Source: an uncultured delta proteobacterium (GTDB lineage: Bacteria > Myxococcota_A > UBA9160 > JAFDET01). Taken from it: a stretch of DNA of 64,000 nt. A model generated the notes under the pieces. The model ran no database searches. It was not told where the DNA came from and saw only the letters and a list, made by a program, of their open reading frames with translations. This document shows positions 43,322-50,341 of the stretch, piece after piece. Position numbers and translations under genes: made by a program. The stretch covers positions 60,163 through 124,162 of the forward strand of contig CAMYLJ010000006.1 in the NCBI GenBank assembly GCA_947259215.1. Direction: 5' to 3'. Numbering within the stretch: position 1 is the first letter of the stretch; each line of letters opens with the position of its first letter.

Positions 43322-44869
43322 GTGGAGCTGCGGGGCTTCTGGAGCGCCAGCCAGGAGCAGCCCGGACGCCGGGCGCTCGTCGACCCCGCCGGCCGCGAGG
43401 TGACCGCGGGAGAGCTCGGCGCGGCGGCCAACCGCCTCGTGCACGGGCTGCGGGCGCGCGGGCTGACGGCGGGCGACGGTGTGGCGGTGGTTCTGCCGAA
43501 CTCGCGCGAGCTGCTGGAGGTGCTGCTCGCCACGATGCAGGCGGGCTGGCACTACACCGCCATCAACTCCCACCTCACCGCGAGCGAGATCGCCTACATC
43601 CTGGAGAACTCCGGGGCGCGCGCCTTCTTCGCCCACGCGCGCTACGCGGAGGTCTGCGCCGAGGCCGCCGCCAAGGTGGGGCTGGCGGCGGACGCCTGCT
43701 TCGCGGTGGGAGGGATCCCGGGCTTCATGCCCGCCGCCGGGCTCCAGGCGGGCCAGCCCGAGACGCCGCCCGCCGAGCGCCTGGCCGGGCAGTTCATGCA
43801 GTACACCTCCGGCACCACCGGCCGGCCCAAGGCCGTACAGCGCGCGATCCCGCAGATGGCGCCGGAGCAGATGGTGCAGGCCTGGGCGCCCAACCTGGCG
43901 CGCTACGACGTCGAGCCCGGGGGCGGGCGGGTGCATCTGGTGACCTCGCCCATGTACCACATGGCCTCGTTGGCCTTCGGCTACCTGTCGCTTCACTTCG
44001 AACACAGCGTGGTGCTGATGGACCACTGGGACGCCGAGGAGGCGCTGCGTCTGATCGAGCGCCACCGTGTGAACACCACCCACATGGTGCCGACGCAGTT
44101 CCACCGCCTGATGCAGCTGCCGGAAGCGGTGCGGGCGCGCTACGACGTGTCGTCCCTCCGCAACGTCATGCACGCGGCGGCGCCGTGTCCGGTGGAGCTG
44201 AAGAAGCGGCTCTTCGACTGGTGGGGGCCCGTGATCTACGAGTACTACGGCGCCACCGAGGGTGGCGGCGCCTACTGCTCGCCCGCCGAGTGGCTCGCGC
44301 ACCCCGGGACCGTGGGGCGGCCCTGGCCGGGCGCCGAGATCCGGATCCTGGACGACGAGGGCGCCGACTGCCCGCCGGGCACCGTCGGCACCGTCTACAT
44401 GAAGAACATCATGCCCTTCGAGTACAAGGGCGACCCGGACAAGACGAACGAGAGCCGGCGCGGCGACCTCTTCACCGTGGGCGACGTGGGCGAGCTCGAC
44501 GCGGACGGCTTCCTCTACCTGCGCGATCGCAAGATCGACATGATCATCTCCGGAGGCGTGAACGTGTACCCCGCGGAGGTGGAGGCGGTGCTGCTGGAGC
44601 ATCCCGCGGTCGGAGACGCGGCGGTCTTCGGCGTGCCCCACGACGACTGGGGCGAGGAGGTGAAGGCGGTGGTGGAGTCGGCCTCGGGAGCCGAGCCCGG
44701 CGCCGCCCTGGCCGAGGAGCTGCTGGCCTTCTGCCGCGAGCGGCTGGCCCGCTACAAGTGCCCGCGCTCCGTCGACCTGGTGGCGGCGCTCCCCCGCGAC
44801 CCCAACGGCAAGCTCTACAAGCGCAAGCTGCGGGATCCCTACTGGGAGGGGCGCGAGCGCTCGATCTGA
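43322..44869 (+). CDS. AMP-forming acyl-CoA synthetase
   Basis: 515 aa from a GTG at 43322, 4 nt after the ferredoxin stop. ANL-superfamily motifs are present: YTSGTTGRPKAV (A3), EYYGATEGGG (A5), GDLFTVGDVGELDADGFLY (A7-A8) and PRDPNGKLYKRKLRDPYW with the catalytic Lys (A10). It activates a carboxylic acid as its CoA thioester, probably the product or substrate of the P450 step. No signal or membrane segment. Confidence 0.92.
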   Translation: MELRGFWSASQEQPGRRALVDPAGREVTAGELGAAANRLVHGLRARGLTAGDGVAVVLPNSRELLEVLLATMQAGWHYTAINSHLTASEIAYILENSGARAFFAHARYAEVCAEAAAKVGLAADACFAVGGIPGFMPAAGLQAGQPETPPAERLAGQFMQYTSGTTGRPKAVQRAIPQMAPEQMVQAWAPNLARYDVEPGGGRVHLVTSPMYHMASLAFGYLSLHFEHSVVLMDHWDAEEALRLIERHRVNTTHMVPTQFHRLMQLPEAVRARYDVSSLRNVMHAAAPCPVELKKRLFDWWGPVIYEYYGATEGGGAYCSPAEWLAHPGTVGRPWPGAEIRILDDEGADCPPGTVGTVYMKNIMPFEYKGDPDKTNESRRGDLFTVGDVGELDADGFLYLRDRKIDMIISGGVNVYPAEVEAVLLEHPAVGDAAVFGVPHDDWGEEVKAVVESASGAEPGAALAEELLAFCRERLARYKCPRSVDLVAALPRDPNGKLYKRKLRDPYWEGRERSI

Positions 44870-44874
44870 AGCGC

Positions 44875-44920
44875 TGGACAGCGCCCCCGGGACCCGGCTA
44901 GCATCTGACGGCCCGTCAGA
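44875..44920 (+). promoter_or_regulatory. promoter and TetR-type operator of the amidohydrolase operon
   Basis: TGGACA (44875-44880), 18 nt, then TAGCAT (44899-44904). A 17-bp dyad TCTGACGGCCCGTCAGA occupies 44904-44920 with 8-bp perfect arms around one base. It abuts the -10 and covers the start site, the position of a repressor operator. No regulator gene is nearby. Confidence 0.55.
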
Positions 44921-44956
44921 AACGCATCGCCGCTGGGACACGAGCCGGGAGGAGTC

Positions 44957-46264
44957 ATGCGAACCGAAGACCTGATCCTGGTCAGCGTCGACGACCACGT
45001 GGTCGAGCCGCCCGGTCTCTTCGACGCCCACCTGGCGCCGGAGTGGAAGTCGCGAGCGCCCCGGGTCGTGAACAAGCAGGATGGCAGCGACGTCTGGGTC
45101 TTCGAGGGCGCGCAGCTCCCCAACATCGGTCTCAATGCGGTGGTGGGCCGGCCGGCCGAGGAGTACGGCATGGAGCCCACGGCCTACAGCCAGATGCGGC
45201 CCGGCTGCTTCGACGTCCACGAGCGCATCCGCGACATGAACGCCAACGGCGTGCTGGCCTCCCTCTGCTTCCCGTCCTTCCCGGGCTTCTGCGGCAACCT
45301 CTTCGCCCGTCAGGAGGACAAGCAGCTCGCGCGCGTGATGCTCCAGGCCTACAACGACTGGCACATCGACGAGTGGTGCGGCGCCTATCCCGGGCGCTTC
45401 ATCCCGCTGGCGCTGCCGGTGATGTGGGACCCGAAGCTGGCGGCGGAGGAGGTGCGCCGGGTGGCGGCCAAGGGCTGCACGGCGGTCTCCTTCTCCCAGG
45501 ACCCGCAGCCCCTGGGCTTCCCGAGCCTGCACGCCGACTACTGGGACCCGTTCTGGAAGGCCTGCGCGGACACCGACATGGTGATCTGCATCCACATCGG
45601 CTCCGCGGGCGGCATGCACTTCACCGCACCCGACGCGCCCGTGGACGTGATGATCACGACTACGCCGATCAGCATCGTGAACTGCGCCGCCGACCTGCTC
45701 TGGTGCGAGGCCCTGAAGAAGTACCCGCTGAAGATCGCGCTCTCCGAGGGCGGGATCGGCTGGATCCCGTACTTCCTGGAGCGCGCCGACTACGTCTACG
45801 AGCACCACCACGCCTGGACCCACCAGGACTTCGGCGGCAAGAAGCCGAGCGACGTGTTCCGCGAGCACATCCTGACCTGCTTCATCGACGATGCCGCGGG
45901 CGTGAAGAACCGCCACGACGTGGGGCTCCACACGATCATGTGGGAATGCGACTACCCGCACTCGGACACCACCTGGCCCCAGGCGCCGGAGCGGCTGATG
46001 GAGTACCTGGAGGGCGTGCCCGAGGCCGAGATCCACGCCATGACCCACGAGAACGCCATGCGCGAGTACCGGCTCGACTCCTTCGGCATCCTGGGCCGGG
46101 AGCACTGCACGGTGGGCGCGCTGCGGGCGCAGTCGCCGGACGTGGACCTGTCGGTGAAGAGCATCCGCGGCGGGAAGCCGCCGAGCTTCGAGCCCGGGAA
46201 GCCCGTCACCACGGCGGACGTGACCCAGCAGCTCATGACCGCCTTCCAGACGCCCGCCGAGTAG
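44957..46264 (+). CDS. amidohydrolase (Amidohydro_2, TIM-barrel metal hydrolase)
   Basis: 435 aa. The metal motif near the start is VDDHVVEPP (Asp12, His14). A second His lies in CIHIGSAGG and an Asp in WECDYPHSDTTW, the layout of the ACMS decarboxylase/hydratase-like subgroup. These enzymes decarboxylate, hydrate or hydrolyse small acids. A GGAGG site precedes the ATG. It is the first gene of a unit with DUF35 and thiolase-fold genes and has its own promoter with a dyad operator, separate from the P450 unit upstream. Confidence 0.87.
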   Translation: MRTEDLILVSVDDHVVEPPGLFDAHLAPEWKSRAPRVVNKQDGSDVWVFEGAQLPNIGLNAVVGRPAEEYGMEPTAYSQMRPGCFDVHERIRDMNANGVLASLCFPSFPGFCGNLFARQEDKQLARVMLQAYNDWHIDEWCGAYPGRFIPLALPVMWDPKLAAEEVRRVAAKGCTAVSFSQDPQPLGFPSLHADYWDPFWKACADTDMVICIHIGSAGGMHFTAPDAPVDVMITTTPISIVNCAADLLWCEALKKYPLKIALSEGGIGWIPYFLERADYVYEHHHAWTHQDFGGKKPSDVFREHILTCFIDDAAGVKNRHDVGLHTIMWECDYPHSDTTWPQAPERLMEYLEGVPEAEIHAMTHENAMREYRLDSFGILGREHCTVGALRAQSPDVDLSVKSIRGGKPPSFEPGKPVTTADVTQQLMTAFQTPAE

Positions 46265-46278
46265 GGAAGCCGACGAGC

Positions 46279-46713
46279 ATGAGTGAAGCCCCCGCGCAGC
46301 GGGTTCCCATCGAGCCTGGCTTCTTCGCGATCCCCGACGATCCGGAGGCGGCGCCGCGGCTTCTCGGCAGCCGCTGCCGCGACTGCGGCGAGGTGCTGTT
46401 TCCGCGCCGCGCGATCTGTGCCCGCTGCCTGCACCCGGAGCTGGAGGACGTGGAGCTCGGGCCGCGGGGGACGCTCTACACCTGGACCTGGGTGCACTTC
46501 CCGCTCTTCGGAACGCTGCGCGCCGACGCCGGGGGATACGGCGTCGGTCAGATCGACCTGCCAGAGGGTCCCCGGGTGCAGGCGGTGCTGTCCGGCGGCC
46601 AGGGCGACTTCCGAATCGGAATGGACATGGTGCTGGAGCTCGAGACCTTGCGCGAGAACAAGCAGGGCCAGCAGGTGGTGATCTTCCGCTTCGCCCCGCT
46701 GGCGTCGGCATGA
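46279..46713 (+). CDS. DUF35 zinc-ribbon/OB-fold acyl-CoA-associated protein
   Basis: 144 aa. The rubredoxin-like zinc ribbon is complete: Cys33, Cys36, Cys47 and Cys50 (CRDCGEV, then CARC). An OB-fold follows (LGPRGTLYTWTWVHFPLFG, then YGVGQIDLPEGPRVQAVLSG). DUF35 proteins pair with thiolase-fold proteins, for example ChsH2 domain/Ltp2 in steroid side-chain degradation and HMG-CoA synthase complexes in archaea. Its stop overlaps the thiolase start (ATGA), supporting a two-subunit enzyme. Confidence 0.9.
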   Translation: MSEAPAQRVPIEPGFFAIPDDPEAAPRLLGSRCRDCGEVLFPRRAICARCLHPELEDVELGPRGTLYTWTWVHFPLFGTLRADAGGYGVGQIDLPEGPRVQAVLSGGQGDFRIGMDMVLELETLRENKQGQQVVIFRFAPLASA

Positions 46714-47870
46714 GCCTGCGCGACGTCGCCGTGCTGGGAAGCGGGATGGTGCGCTTCGGGGCCCACCGCACCCGCAGCAACGCGGACCTGGCCCGGGACG
46801 CCGGCGTGGCGGCCCTGGCGGACGCCGGGGGCCTGACCCTGGCCGACGTGGACGAGGCCTTCGTCGGCTACATCACGCCGGGTGCCATGATCGCTGTGAA
46901 GGCCATGAAGGAGCTGGGCCTGACCGGTCTTCCGGTGACCCACGTGGAGAACGCCTCCGCCACCGGGCTGGTGGCTTTCCGCGAGGCCGCGTGGGCCGTG
47001 GCCAGCGGGCGGGCGCGGGTCGCCATGGCGATCGGCTTCGACAAGATGAACGACATGATGCGGGGCGGGGGAGGGCGCGGCGTCGGGCGCGACCAGATCG
47101 ACAGCGTGATCCTGCCGGCCGCGTACTTCGCACTGTGGGCGGTCCGGCGCATGCACGAGCGCGGCACGCGCCCGGAGCAGTTCGCGGCCATCGCGGCCAA
47201 GAACTGGAACCACGGTGCGCGCAATCCGCTGTCGGACCGCCAGGCGGACCACGAAGTCACGGTCGAGGAGGTGCTCGCTTCACCGAAGGTGTCCGAGCCG
47301 CTCACGGCGATGATGGCCTGTCCCGTGGATGACGGCGCAGCCTGCGCGATCCTCGCGCCGAAGGACCTGGTGCAGCGACGGCATCCGGACCGTCCCGTGG
47401 TGAGCGTGCTGGCCTCGGCCCTCCAGAGCGAGACCTACACCCCCGGGCACACCTTCCTCGGCCCGGTGGTGGGCCCTGCCAGCATGAGCCGCGACACCGC
47501 GCAACGGGCCTACGAGCACGCGGGGATCGGCCCCGAGGACGTGGACCTCGCCCTCTGCCACGACGCCTTCGCCAATGAGGAGCTCGAGTACTACGAGCTG
47601 CTGGGATTCTGCGGCGAAGGCGAGGGCGAGAAGCTGCTGGAGGCGGGAGAGACCCGGCTGGGCGGCCGCATCCCCTTCAACACGGACGGCGGCCTGATCG
47701 CCCGCGGCCATCCCGGCGGCCCGACGGGCCTGGCCCAGATCCACGAACTCGTCACCCAGCTCCGCGGCCACGCCGGCCCCCGTCAGGTCGAGAACGCCCG
47801 CACCGGCCTCGCCCACCTGGTCGGCGGCGGCAGCGTCTGCTGCGTCACCCTCCTCCACCGCGAAGACTAG
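46710..47870 (+). CDS. SCP2-type thiolase-fold protein (possible retro-aldolase)
   Basis: 386 aa. The thiolase fold is clear (DVAVLGSGMVRFG, LCHDAFANEEL, IARGHPGGPTG). The nucleophilic Cys of thiolases, expected in an ENACASG-type motif, is Ser83 here (ENASATG). The His in GHP (334) is kept, and the C-terminal Cys region reads GGGSVCCVT. Loss of the first Cys is typical of Ltp2-like aldolases that work with DUF35 partners, so aldol cleavage of a side-chain acyl-CoA is a good candidate. A dyad terminator follows. Confidence 0.88.
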   Translation: MSLRDVAVLGSGMVRFGAHRTRSNADLARDAGVAALADAGGLTLADVDEAFVGYITPGAMIAVKAMKELGLTGLPVTHVENASATGLVAFREAAWAVASGRARVAMAIGFDKMNDMMRGGGGRGVGRDQIDSVILPAAYFALWAVRRMHERGTRPEQFAAIAAKNWNHGARNPLSDRQADHEVTVEEVLASPKVSEPLTAMMACPVDDGAACAILAPKDLVQRRHPDRPVVSVLASALQSETYTPGHTFLGPVVGPASMSRDTAQRAYEHAGIGPEDVDLALCHDAFANEELEYYELLGFCGEGEGEKLLEAGETRLGGRIPFNTDGGLIARGHPGGPTGLAQIHELVTQLRGHAGPRQVENARTGLAHLVGGGSVCCVTLLHRED

Positions 47871-47941
47871 CTGACGGAGCCCGAAGGGCTCCGTTTGCGG
47901 CGCAAGCCGACCCAAGACTTCGTCTTGGGTCGGCCAGCTAG
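47867..47941. terminator. bidirectional terminator joining two convergent stop codons
   Basis: Two perfect hairpins: ACGGAGCCC-GAA-GGGCTCCGT (47874-47894) and a 13-bp stem GCCGACCCAAGAC-TTC-GTCTTGGGTCGGC (47906-47934). Outer arms CTAGCTG (47867-47873) and CAGCTAG (47935-47941) close the whole region and contain both TAG stop codons. Confidence 0.75.
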
Positions 47942-48198
47942 CCGCCGGCGGCGGCTTTGACGAAGGCGACGGTGTCGCCGTCGGCGAGCCGGGTCTTGAG
48001 GCCCTTGCGGTGGCTCACCAGGACGCCGTTCACGGCCACCGCGGCGACGCGCGAGAGGCGGTCGAAGGCGTCGCCGGCCTCGAAGCGCTCGCGGGCGGCG
48101 CGCACCACGTCGGAGACGGTCGTCGCGTCCTCCACCTCGAAGCGGCGCACGCCCAGGGTCTTGCTCATGTCGTAGGTCAGCTCGACGGTGACGGCCAT
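47938..48198 (-). CDS. MoaD/ThiS-family sulfur-carrier protein
   Basis: 86 aa beta-grasp protein ending in Ala-Ala-Gly-Gly, the C-terminal Gly-Gly that is adenylated and thiocarboxylated in MoaD and ThiS. It reads VTVELTYDMSKTLGVRRFEV and VNGVLVSHRKGLKTRLADGD. It is 8 nt downstream of the AOR stop and thus probably dedicated to the molybdopterin-type cofactor that binds tungsten in AOR. Confidence 0.88.
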   Translation of the reverse strand: MAVTVELTYDMSKTLGVRRFEVEDATTVSDVVRAARERFEAGDAFDRLSRVAAVAVNGVLVSHRKGLKTRLADGDTVAFVKAAAGG

Positions 48199-48206
48199 GG
48201 CGGACC

Positions 48207-50090
48207 TCAGACCCGGACCTGGAGCCGGTCCAGGGTCTTCTGCGACGGAACTCCCTCGGCGCTCCAGCCCCGGTTCTTGTAGTAGCGGGGCAGCAGCTGG
48301 TCGAGCGGATGCCCCGAGGTCTGGTCGCGGAAGGTCGGCTCGTGCAGCATCCGCGGCGGCAGCGTGTCGTCGGCGCCCGTCAGCCCCTCGCGCAGGTTGT
48401 ACATCCGCTCCAGGTTGAAGATCCGCTCCCCGATCTCCTGCAGGTGCCCGCCGGAGAAGGTCTCGCCGGTGATGTAGGTGAGCCACTTCTCGAACCACAT
48501 CATGGGTTTGCCCTTCATCCGCATGGCCCGCGTGAAGACCGGTCCGCTGTTCTCGAGCACGGTCGAGAGGGCCCGGTGCACGAAGGAGTTGGGGCTCATG
48601 TTGTGCACCGCCTTCGGGATCATGCCGTAGGTGGTGAAGATGCAGAGCACCATGGAGTTGATCGCGCAGGCCAGGTTCTGCTGGATCACCGGCAACTCGG
48701 CCTTCAGCTTCAGGTTCTGGGGATTGATGGTGAGCGGGCCCGTCGACTCCAGGTACATGCTGGCGCCCTGCACGTGGCAGCCGCCGCGGTTGGTGGTGGC
48801 GTACTCGACCCCCTGGGCGTAGGAGCCGCGCGGGTCGTAGGCCGAGAGCTCGAGCCCCTTCACGTGCATGGCGAAGTCGTGGCCGCCGTGCTTCTCCGCC
48901 ATGCGGCGCACGCCGTCGGCCAGGTCGTTCCCGATGCCGCGGCGGTGGGCGACATCGAGGATCATCTCCGAGACGCCGGCCGGGCTGCCGAAGGCGAGCG
49001 GCGTCTGGAACATGCCGCGCTCGGAGAGCTCCATGGCGAAGCCCAGGCTCGCCCCGAGGCTGATGGTGTCCATGCCCATGTCGTCGGCGTGGTAGTTCCA
49101 CTCGGACACCTTCTTCAGGTCGCCGATCTCGAGGTTCGAGCCGAGCAGCGCCAGGGTCTCGTACTCCGGACCCTTGACCACGCCCTTGCCCTCCACCTCC
49201 ACGTCGCGCCCGCAGGTGACGGGGCAGTGGATGCAGCTCGTCTTCACGCCCTTCAGCTCGTGGTCCTCCATCCACTCGCCGGAGATCGTCATGGCGTCGT
49301 CGAAGTGGCCGTACTTGAAGTTGCGGGTGGGGAGGATGTTGCGCGCATTCGTGGTATTGACGATGGCGCCGGTTCCGAAGCGCTTGAGCGACTCGCCCAT
49401 GACCGGATGCTCTTCGAAGAGCTTCCGGACTTCCTTCGTGTACTCCTTGAACTTCTTGGGGTCCTCCATGTCGAGCTTGCGGGAGCCCCGGACCGAAACG
49501 GCCTTGAGGAGCTTGGAGCCCATCACGGCCCCCACGCCCGTGCGGCCGGCGATGCGCTCGTTGGAGACGATCCCCGCGTAGAGCACCAGGTTCTCGCCCG
49601 CCGGTCCGATCACCGCGTGGTAGTGGCCCTTCGGGAGCCGCTTCTGGGTGTCGTAGGTGCCCTGGCCCCAGAGGTCCGTGGCGTCCAGGAACTCCACGGC
49701 GTCCGCGTCGCCGTCGATGCGCAGGCGCAGGCGACGCTTCGCGCGGCCCGAGACGACGAGCACGTCGATCCCGGCCTTCTTCAGCCCGAAGGCGAACGAG
49801 CCGCCGCACGCCGCGTTCCCGATGCCGCCGGTCAGCGGGCTCTTGCAGACCACGGCGAAGCGGTTCGACTGCGGCGCCACCGAGCCGTTCAGCGGACCCG
49901 TCGCGAAGATCAGCGGGTTGTCCGGACCCAGGGGGTCCACGCCCGCGGAGGTGCGGTCGTAGAGGAGCCGCGTGCCGTAGCCCTTGCCTCCGATGTAGAG
50001 GCGCGCCGTCTCCTCGTCGAGCGCCGCGAAGGCGAAGCTCTCGTCGCCGAGATCGACCTCGAGAATGCGTCCGGCGTAACCCTTGATCAT
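48207..50090 (-). CDS. aldehyde:ferredoxin oxidoreductase (tungsten-type AOR)
   Basis: 627 aa, family length. The cubane ligands are Cys286, Cys289 and Cys293 (CIHCPVTC) with Cys483 in INSMVLCIF. N-terminal AOR features are GGKGYGTRLLYD, FATGPLNGS, GNAACGGSFAFGLKKAG and VGAVMGSKLLKAVSVRG. AOR enzymes oxidise aldehydes to acids, or reduce acids, with ferredoxin through a bis-pyranopterin tungsten site. Start at 50090 with GGAGG upstream and a TACGCT -10 (50115-50110). The adjacent MoaD-like gene completes a minimal W-enzyme unit. Confidence 0.93.
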   Translation of the reverse strand: MIKGYAGRILEVDLGDESFAFAALDEETARLYIGGKGYGTRLLYDRTSAGVDPLGPDNPLIFATGPLNGSVAPQSNRFAVVCKSPLTGGIGNAACGGSFAFGLKKAGIDVLVVSGRAKRRLRLRIDGDADAVEFLDATDLWGQGTYDTQKRLPKGHYHAVIGPAGENLVLYAGIVSNERIAGRTGVGAVMGSKLLKAVSVRGSRKLDMEDPKKFKEYTKEVRKLFEEHPVMGESLKRFGTGAIVNTTNARNILPTRNFKYGHFDDAMTISGEWMEDHELKGVKTSCIHCPVTCGRDVEVEGKGVVKGPEYETLALLGSNLEIGDLKKVSEWNYHADDMGMDTISLGASLGFAMELSERGMFQTPLAFGSPAGVSEMILDVAHRRGIGNDLADGVRRMAEKHGGHDFAMHVKGLELSAYDPRGSYAQGVEYATTNRGGCHVQGASMYLESTGPLTINPQNLKLKAELPVIQQNLACAINSMVLCIFTTYGMIPKAVHNMSPNSFVHRALSTVLENSGPVFTRAMRMKGKPMMWFEKWLTYITGETFSGGHLQEIGERIFNLERMYNLREGLTGADDTLPPRMLHEPTFRDQTSGHPLDQLLPRYYKNRGWSAEGVPSQKTLDRLQVRV

Positions 50091-50109
50091 GGCGCGCGCC
50101 TCCGCGGCC

Positions 50110-50115
50110 AGCGTA
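50110..50115 (-). promoter_or_regulatory. -10 element, AOR operon
   Basis: TACGCT on the minus strand, 19 nt before the ATG at 50090, with GGAGG between. Confidence 0.4.
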
Positions 50116-50194
50116 GCAGGGCCGGTGTAGGGCGGCTCCGTCCGGGCCCCGCGGCCTTGACCGGCGCCGCGCGCTACGTCACCTTCCCCCCGTG

Positions 50195-50260
50195 ATGGCG
50201 ATCTCGAACGCGCGGCTTCTTCTCCCGGGCCTGCTGCTTGGCAGGGCAGGGGAGGTGTAG
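50195..50260 (+). CDS. leuL: leucine leader peptide (21 codons)
   Basis: ATG at 50195 to TAG at 50260. The peptide starts MAISNARLLLPGLLLG: six of its 21 codons are Leu, in two blocks of three (CTT CTT CTC at 50216-50224 and CTG CTG CTT at 50231-50239). It precedes leuA with a terminator between, the classical arrangement of leucine attenuation. Stalling at scarce Leu-tRNA would favour read-through. Confidence 0.75.
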   Translation: MAISNARLLLPGLLLGRAGEV

Positions 50261-50283
50261 CGCCGCACGGGACGCCAGAGCGA

Positions 50284-50329
50284 CGCGAAAACCCTCTCCC
50301 GCCGACCGGCCGGAGGGGGTTTCGCGTTT
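50284..50329 (+). terminator. leu attenuator terminator
   Basis: CGCGAAA (50284-50290) pairs with TTTCGCG (50320-50326); after a bulged A, CCCTCTCC (50292-50299) pairs with GGAGGGGG (50312-50319) with one G-U. TTT follows. The hairpin ends just before the leuA ribosome site GAGGAG (50330-50335), so it could block both transcription and translation. Confidence 0.7.
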
Positions 50330-50341
50330 GAGGAGCGAATC

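Noticed and set aside
42665..46780. 1371-codon open frame on the minus strand
   Set aside because: It is antisense to the P450, CoA ligase, amidohydrolase and DUF35 genes, all with clear motifs.
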